The notes below the pieces were generated by a model. It ran no database searches and was not told the DNA's origin. It worked only from the letters and a program-made list of their open reading frames with translations. Shown piece by piece: positions 56,701 to 64,000 of a DNA stretch of 64,000 nucleotides (positions are counted from its first letter, which is position 1; every line of letters starts with the position of its first letter). The position numbers and the translations under genes are program-made. The DNA comes from Lanius collurio (lineage: Eukaryota > Chordata > Aves > Passeriformes > Laniidae), in the NCBI GenBank assembly GCA_020086605.1, contig JACBWW010000017.1, positions 10,046,424 to 10,110,423 of the forward strand, read 5' to 3'.

Positions 56701-57355
56701 AAGACAAGCCTGAAGTAGTGTCTGTAAATCAGCTTCATCTTACCTGACTGCCCTTAAGTATAATGCTCATTGTATCATATGATTTCTATCTATAACTACA
56801 TATTTGTATAGCTAAATTAAATATAAAATTCTTGAAGTAAAATGACAGCACTGAGCTCACGTTTCTTAAGTTGGTCCTAGTTCCACCAAATATTTTCGTA
56901 GTTTTTTGTCTGGAGCGCTCAGTGCATCAGGACTTCAGTCCACATCTCCCCACTTCCAGAGGGCAACTTAGGTACTGACCATGGGAGTTGTGATCATCTC
57001 TTCCTTTTAGGTCTCTCTCTTGCCAAACAAGAAAAAGAAAGGGAAAGAAACGAGTGGCAGAACTGTAGGATTATCTTACAGCAGGAAAGCTGTAGCAATT
57101 ACCATGTTCATCACAGACAGGACATAGCAGCTTTGTTCTAGAAGATGGTAAGTCCTGGAACAAAGGAGGTACCTCTGCACAGTGCAAGAGAGAAAAATGT
57201 TTAATTTGTAAATGTGAGCAGGATTATGAGACTTTGCTCTTCGGACTTTCCTGTGTTGCTGTTTGGCTTGCTGGCCTTGCTGAGGTTAATAATGCCACAT
57301 CTTGCATACAGAGCTGATCTGAAATGCTGCAAGTCCCCCCAGGGGGCTGGGCATT

Positions 57356-57371
57356 CCATGCCATGGCATGG
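57356..57371. repeat. 16-bp perfect palindrome
   Basis: CCATGCCATGGCATGG is its own reverse complement. It sits in a GC-richer patch of the 10-kb intron (about 57330-57400). It could be a binding site for a dimeric factor, but no evidence beyond symmetry is available. Confidence 0.6.
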
Positions 57372-58810
57372 TGACACTCAGCCCTACTGCGCCCAAGTTC
57401 TGCAAGAAGTCATTAGAGACACAAAAAAGTTGCCATTGATAGTTTGGGAGTATGCTAATTTAAAATGGCATCACATTTGCTCTGGAGTAGAGTGCATCTA
57501 TGGACAATTACTTGGTTTGCTTGGGTTTGCATAGCAGGGTGTACAAGACAGGACCCTGAACTTGTCTGTAAGATATCCTGCATCATGTATCTGAAGTGTA
57601 CAGATTTATATGCATTTTTCATTATACTCTCCTGTGTTCCCCACACAGTTTCTTGAGCCAGACTTTGAACTGACATTTTAAATTTTTGTTTAAAGTTTCT
57701 TTTGAAGTGATAGGTTTTCTTAAAATTCCTGTTCAGATGCAGAAAGAGTGTTTGTCACTTTTGAAATGAAGCATGTAGATGCCTAAATTACTTCAGTGAC
57801 CTTGAGAAATGAGATTCAAAAGTGAGGCAGATAATTTTGGGCATTATTAGTCACTGAAGAAGCATAAACTGCATCAAGTTTCATCTTTCCATTTTTTAAA
57901 ACTACTTCTGATCATCATTAGCAGGCTGTAGCATAAGGGGAAAAGAATGTTTCTATTAGGTTGATCAAAGATCTTCTTGAAAGGTCTGAGCTTTACTTGG
58001 AGAAAAAAAAGCACACTTGTTCCAAATCACTCAACTACATAAAAATGGGCATGCAATTAGTTTTGATTGTCCACGTGGCTGCAGAAATTGTGTAGACAGC
58101 TGAGCAGTCAGCCTTCCAAGCAGTCATTTGCATGTACAGTAAGCCTGTGCACATGTGCACAAATTGTGAAAATATGGGGCTTAAACTAGGAGCAGTAAAA
58201 TGGTCTTGCTTAGGTTAGTGATGCCCCTTACAATAAGAACATATTTGCTGTTCAAATCTTACGTGAGGTTCAGTTCTTAATAAATAAACTGCTTTCTAAT
58301 GTAGAACACTAGGATAATTAGTTCAGCAGTCATCCCTCTGTACCTGGATCTCCAGAAAGATTCTCCTGTGAAAAAACCAGGAAGCTGAAGTGCATGGAAG
58401 GACAGTGTCTGCTCTGACTACTGTCAGAGAACATTTGGCCCTTCTGCTTAGTTTTATTTTAATGTTATCTCCTTATTCTATACTTATTCAAGTATAATCT
58501 ACTGCTTTCATTAAGTGACGATGCTTTATTTTGTAATTTTTGGGATTTTGTGTCACACACTGTTTCTATCTGTGACCAACCTTGCTTATTATTTTAGGGA
58601 GGGGAGAGTGAGTTCTCTGTCTTTCATGAGGAATCTATACTTTCTGCTAACAATCCTTTATTCTATCTGAGGACTGTTCACCCACGGGTTTTCCTTGTTT
58701 AGGTTGCTCTGAAATCTTCTCTGCTTTTTTTTGCATAAGTACTAAAAAATGTGGTGCCCAGTTTTCAGTTTTTAGATGTCTTCTATTGTTTTAGAAGTGA
58801 AGTTTTGTGT

Positions 58811-58849
58811 GTTTTTGTTGTTGTTGTTGTTTGTTTATTTGTTTGTTGT
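58811..58849. repeat. (TTG)n / (TTTG)n microsatellite
   Basis: Several TTG units followed by TTTG/TTTA units. Ordinary simple repeat in intron sequence. Confidence 0.85.
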
Positions 58850-61432
58850 ATTGAACTACCTGAGAACTCATCTGCATTTTCTTAAATTAGACAGGAAGGA
58901 AGACCATGATTTACTTCTAGCACTGCTTACAGTGCTGGAAGGGAAGACAATTGTAAGACAAATATTACAAGATATTCACAGTAGGTGCTTCAGTTGTTCT
59001 CTATTGGTCTATGAACCAGTGTCCTTTTGAGAGGGATGAAAACACTGCAGAGATGATCCTGGCTTTTTGTATCACATCTTGGCAGTTATTTTTACCCAGG
59101 AGCACATTTTACTGCTGAGAATTTAGACCTGCACTTGGCACTGAATGAGGAGAGCACAAAGTTTTGTACAGAATAGCCTTAGAAGGACTGAAGTGTTATG
59201 CCAGACACATCCTTTCCACCATCAAGAATGTAATCCCAGCATTAGTGAGAAATTAAACACTTCTTCTCAGGGAGATAGGAGTCTAGTCACCTCTAGTAAG
59301 ATTTAATAGAATTTTTAATATTCTGCCAGTTTATGATCAGACTGCTTCCAAATGAAATCATGATATTCGTTTTGAAAATATGTTTAATAAAATTATAGGA
59401 ATGGATTTCATCTCCCCCTTGCCTTAAAGCTAGCAGAACTTTATCTTCCAAAACAGCAACTGAGACATCAAATCTGTGACTTTTCTGTTTGTACAGAATA
59501 GATATATTACCATTGTAACTGGCCTTTTTATTCATTTAAAACTACATTGTCTTCAGCTCAGAACTGGCTGAGCTCTTCTTGAGGGTAAGGAGACCTTAGA
59601 AGGCATGTTCAGCATCACATTCAAGGAAAAAAGGGAGCTCTAACTTGTCGAGAGAGCTGCTAATTTATCAAAGAAGCCTAAGAACTTGAATTAGACAAGT
59701 TAGTGGGTAATTTTTAAATGTTATTATCACTTGGTATAATTTGATCATTGTCAGAGATGACAGCTATAGAAGGAAGAAATTGTTTTCTACCCTTTCAAAA
59801 ATGTTCCCTTTTTAGAATCTAAGAGATTAAGGTGAACATAGCTCAAAAAATCTAAACATTGCCAAGTAAGTCTCCTAGCTTTGTGCAGGATGACTCCTAT
59901 GCTTTCAAAAACATGGAAATTTCTTCTGTTTTCTATTCATTGTGGTTCTGCCTGTATGTGTGTCCAGTCTCTGTTGTATTACTAGCATAAATCATAGGAG
60001 CCTACAATATGTTTGCACAGTTCACTCATTATTGCAGTTTTACACCCTAAGAACTGAAAACATTTTAGCAGCAGGAAGATATTAAGATCTTATATGTATT
60101 TCTATCAACAGGAGAATGGAAATGAATGGAGTGGAGAGAACTATATCAGTTATATGTATAAAAAAGAAAAAAAAATGAAATCAATTCAGTCACAGAAGTC
60201 ATATTTATTTTTGTCCTCGGTTGGATGTATTCATTTATTTCCCAGTCCTGTGAATATCTAATTTCTATATAATAAGCACAGTAGTTTATGAAGCTGTATC
60301 ATCTAGCTAAGAGCAGCTATGGGGCATGAATAGCCCACTGAAGCAGAGAAATGGTAAAAGGAAAATTATACCCAAAAGCTGCCTCATGCAAAGCTGCACA
60401 GAGCAGCACAGTAGAACACAGCCCAGTTGAGGCCCGTTCTTGCCACTGAAACAAGTAATTAGAATTTTCTTCTGCTAATGTCTGGGCTCAGTGTGGATTT
60501 GTGGCATTCTGCAGGCTTTGGTAAAGACTTTCTGGAGATTTGACAGCAGAAAATGCCACAGTCCAAATTTATATACTGTGTGCATTTGTAATGTGAACAT
60601 TTCAACTTCTGTTTTTTCCATGGGGGTTTGAAGTGCTGTGTGTGAACCAGCCATCTGTAATGATGCTATAATCAGGCAATGGGGATTAAGCTTATTAATA
60701 ATGAAATATTGTCCTGGGAGTGCACTCATGTTCTGATATTACTTTAGAAATTTTAGCAGACAAGACCTGTACTCAAAGAGCAGTATTCAACACAGATCCT
60801 TATAATAAGAAAAAGATAAATTCCATAAAAAGCTGAGATGTGACTTAAAAAAACCTTATTCAGATCATCTTCACATATTGCTGGGAGTTAAAGAGCTCTA
60901 TGAGTGTTTGAAACATCATTAAAATTGGGAGATCTCCTAAGTAAAATATGGATGTTACGAGATCTAGTATTTTTTTTTTCTCATCTCTATGTAACAGCAC
61001 AGATAAATTTTATATTTGCCTGAAAGTGGATGAAGACTTTCAAATTCAAATGTCAACTATCTTGAATACTGCAGAAGGAAGGGAAATTATCTCAAATAAT
61101 TAGCCTAGAGGAATTGATCCAAATTTCCTGAACAATTCATGCCCTTGCTGTGTATACAGAAGTACTTAGTTATGTTCAAATTGAAGATTTTAAAAGCTTG
61201 TGTCACGCCCAGTCCTGTGTTAGTTTAGTTCTTAACATGATTTCTGTCTTGATAATAAAATATATTGCGCTGAATTTTATTGAAAAGCAATTGCACAGAT
61301 TTCAGAAATCTGTATGTAGGCTACTGGTGACTATATTGGACTCCTGCTTTCTTTTAATGTGTGAATATTAACTGCTCATTAGTAATTAAATAGAGGGAAC
61401 AAATTAATTCATTAATATAAACTAATTAGCAT

Positions 61433-62375
61433 TGTGGTGAGTTGACCTTGGATAGACACGAGGTGCCCACCAGGCAGCTCTATCACTCACCATCCTCAGC
61501 TTGACAAGGAAGGGGAAGCACAGCAAAAAGCTTGTGAGTTGAGATAAGACCAGGGAGAGATCACTCACCAATTACTGTCATGGGCAAACTTAACTTGGGG
61601 AAATTAATTTAGTTTTTTGCCAATCTAATCAGAGTAGGGTAATGATAAATAAAACCAAATTTTGAAACATGTTCCCCTCACCCCTCTCTTCTTCCTGGAC
61701 TCATCTTTACTGATGAATTCTCTAACCCCTCCTCCTCCCAGCAGTGCATGGGGATGGGGAATGGGAGCTGCAGTCAGTTCATCACGTTGTCTCTGCCACT
61801 CCCTTTCTCCTCAGGGGGAGGACTCCTCCCAGTCTTGTGCTGCTTCAGAGTGGGGTGCTCCCTGTGGGAGACAGTCCTTCACTGGCATCTCCAACATGGA
61901 TCCTACCCACAGGCTGCAGGTCTTCAAGAACTGTTGTAGTGTGGATTCATTCAATGGGATCAGTCCTTCAGGAATGGGATGCTCCAGTGTCAGTCCCCCC
62001 ACAGGGTCACAGATCCTGTCAGCAAACCTGCTCCAGTGTGGGCTCCTCTCCATGGGGCACAGCTCCCTGCCCAGAGCCTTCTCCAGTTCAGGCTTCCCAC
62101 AGGCCACAGCCTCCTTTGGGCATCTCCTTGCTCTGGTTTGGGATCCTCCACAGGCAGCAGGTGGATCTCTGCTCTGCCATGGACCGCAGGGGGACAGCTG
62201 CCTCTCATCATCTTCTCTAGGGACTGCAGGGAAATCTCTGCTCCAGCACCTGGAGCACCTCCTCCCCCTTCTTCTGCATTGGCCTTGGGATCTGCAGAGC
62301 TCTCTTGCTCACTCATCTCCCCAGCTGCTGTTGCACAGTTGGGTTTTTTCCCTTCTTAAATACATTAACACCTCA
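61433..62375 (-). mobile_element. LTR-like endogenous retroviral element (probable solo LTR), antisense
   Basis: On the + strand it begins TGTGGTGAGTTGACCTTGG at 61433, the inverted end of an LTR ending ...CA, and continues with blocks I remember from a dispersed avian LTR: AGGTGCCCACC, GAGAGATCACTCACCAATTA, GGGGAAATTAATTTA, the GC-rich CACCCCTC region, and an internal array of imperfect repeats of about 60 bp built around CTGCTCCAGTGTGGG and CCCCACAGGG (about 61850-62270). The element is read on the minus strand; a TATA-like TATTTAAG (62355-62362 on +) would be its core promoter. No gag, pol or env sequence was recognised on either side, so a solo LTR is likely. The right-hand (U3) boundary is unclear and no target-site duplication was found. 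The family name was not established. The 251-codon frame across it is not a gene. Confidence 0.72.
62355..62362 (-). promoter_or_regulatory. TATA-like box of the LTR element
   Basis: The minus strand reads TATTTAAG, placed upstream of the GC-rich repeat array as expected for the U3/R junction of the LTR. Activity is unknown and, in an old copy, unlikely. Confidence 0.4.
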
Positions 62376-63117
62376 AATGGTTCAGTAGTTGTGTGTCTTT
62401 CACATGGTTTGTGTTAAGCTTCCCAGGGCTCATAACTGGGGACTATTTCATAGAACTTTGGTTTCTGTCTCCATGACATTTCAGAAGGGGGTGTGTTGTG
62501 CAGCTTTTCGGGACCTACCTGATATTGCTGAGTCCTAAGTGCAGGTTGCCATTGTAGGTCAGCTTAAATGTGGGCTGGGCCTGTGTGTGCCTAGTAAGGG
62601 AACTTGAACTGTAGACTTGCCTTGACAACCTCTGAGATGTTTCAAATGCAAGTTATAGGTGCTGACACTGTTGGGGTGCTCTCCACTGGGTGGCCAGCTG
62701 TTTTCATGCTGCATTAAGTGTTCTGAATAGACTTGATGGCTAATGTTGAGAGGAGGAGTGGCAGGTTTCAATGTTCAAAGGGGTTTTGTTGGTAACATTG
62801 GATAGATTGCATCGAAGAGAAGATCACAAATGAGCTTTCTGTGAAGGCTTCTGTTTGTCCTCAGCTTGTGAATCCTGGAACTGGTGGTATGTTTTAATTT
62901 CTCTGAAATACAAACAAGTTTCATTTGCTGCCTTGACTGGACTCCCTGTCTGGATTTCTCCAGGTCATTTTAAATACCCCTATTTTGCTTCTGTCTGTTT
63001 TAGCCAAGTGCAGTCAGTCACCTGGATGTACAGCAGGACCTCAGAAGTGGCAGCTTGGGTTTTTCTCCCTGCCTGCATGACAGACAGTGGGGTGGAACCC
63101 AGTGAGAGCTGGGGTGA

Positions 63118-63475
63118 AGCCCTGGGGCAGAGAAGCTGTTGACTGAAAAGGTCATTGAGAGCAGAAGAAATGAGGCCACTGAGCTCCGGTACCATCACCT
63201 GCCGGTGTCCCCAAGTGAGCTGACAAAGCCCCATGGCCAGCAGCATCGGCTGACTGTTACTGTTGAAAGAGCTGCAAAAGAGAAAGAAAGGATCATTGAT
63301 AAGATCCAGATTGACAAGGGGGAGGACAGTGATAGGATATCAGATATGCTTTGTTTCTGATTCCTTGTCACTCAGCTCATCTGAAATAGAAAGTCAGAAA
63401 TATGGCAATGACTTGGAAATCATCAGAACAGCAAGTTGCAGGGAGGGCCTGCTGAGCCACCTGTGCTCAGACTGA
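63118..63475 (+). pseudogene. Unidentified coding-like segment, frameshifted (possible retrocopy or fossil exon)
   Basis: After a stop at 63115-63117, frame 1 is open to 63360 and reads with a protein-like composition: EKLLTEKVIESRRNEATELR, a proline/serine segment around HHLPVSPSEL, and a charged helix-like segment ERAAKEKERIIDKIQIDK. It ends at a TGA. Just after it, another frame reads SDSLSLSSSEIESQKYGNDL and continues to a stop near 63473, as if one indel had split a single frame. Base composition is more balanced than in the surrounding intron. No in-frame ATG opens it. I could not name a parent gene, and chance remains possible. It lies 180 nt before the PDZ2 exon but is not part of known Par-3 protein. 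Confidence 0.3.
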
Positions 63476-63631
63476 GTGCTTCAGCTACAGCTTTCTTGTA
63501 GATCTTTTGTTTTCTTTTTCTGTCATGAAGTAATTCTTTCATCTTATATGTATTTTCATGGATTGTATCAGTGAGGTATACATACATTCAGCGTGGTAAA
63601 AATAATATGTGATATAAAATGTGCATTTTAA

Positions 63632-64000
<369 letters not shown>

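Overview
The window is vertebrate nuclear DNA. It is AT-rich, with short coding blocks separated by long introns and bounded by GT-AG splice sites, and there are no operons or Shine-Dalgarno sites. Several CR1-type LINE fragments, plus an LTR-like element of a type I remember from bird genomes, point to a bird. That assignment is inference from repeats and from memory of the families, not from a database search.

All recognisable coding sequence belongs to one gene on the + strand, PARD3 (Par-3 family cell polarity regulator). Six consecutive internal exons are visible: 6288-6419, 39770-39861, 42768-42851, 51700-51825, 53197-53579 and 63657-63796. Their phases join without a break (0/0, 0/2, 2/1, 1/2, 2/1, 1/0). 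Together they encode about 319 continuous residues: the region just before PDZ1, all of PDZ1, the PDZ1-PDZ2 linker and the first half of PDZ2. The promoter, the N-terminal oligomerisation domain, the rest of PDZ2, PDZ3 and the aPKC-binding region lie outside the window.

Layout: 1-6287 is the end of an upstream intron; 6420-39769 is a 33-kb intron with most of the CR1 copies; 39862-42767, 42852-51699, 51826-53196 and 53580-63656 are introns of about 2.9, 8.8, 1.4 and 10 kb; 63797-64000 starts the next intron. The 10-kb intron carries an antisense LTR-like element (about 61433-62375) and a coding-like stretch of unknown origin (about 63118-63475).

I saw no second host gene, no RNA gene and no undescribed enzymatic system. 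The most interesting signals concern RNA processing. The 5' splice site of the 132-nt, frame-neutral exon lies inside a perfect 11-bp inverted repeat. A 21-T tract runs into AG directly followed by GTAAGA, which has the layout of a recursive splice site. The remaining short ORFs are chance ORFs in introns, or parts of the exons and repeats listed.
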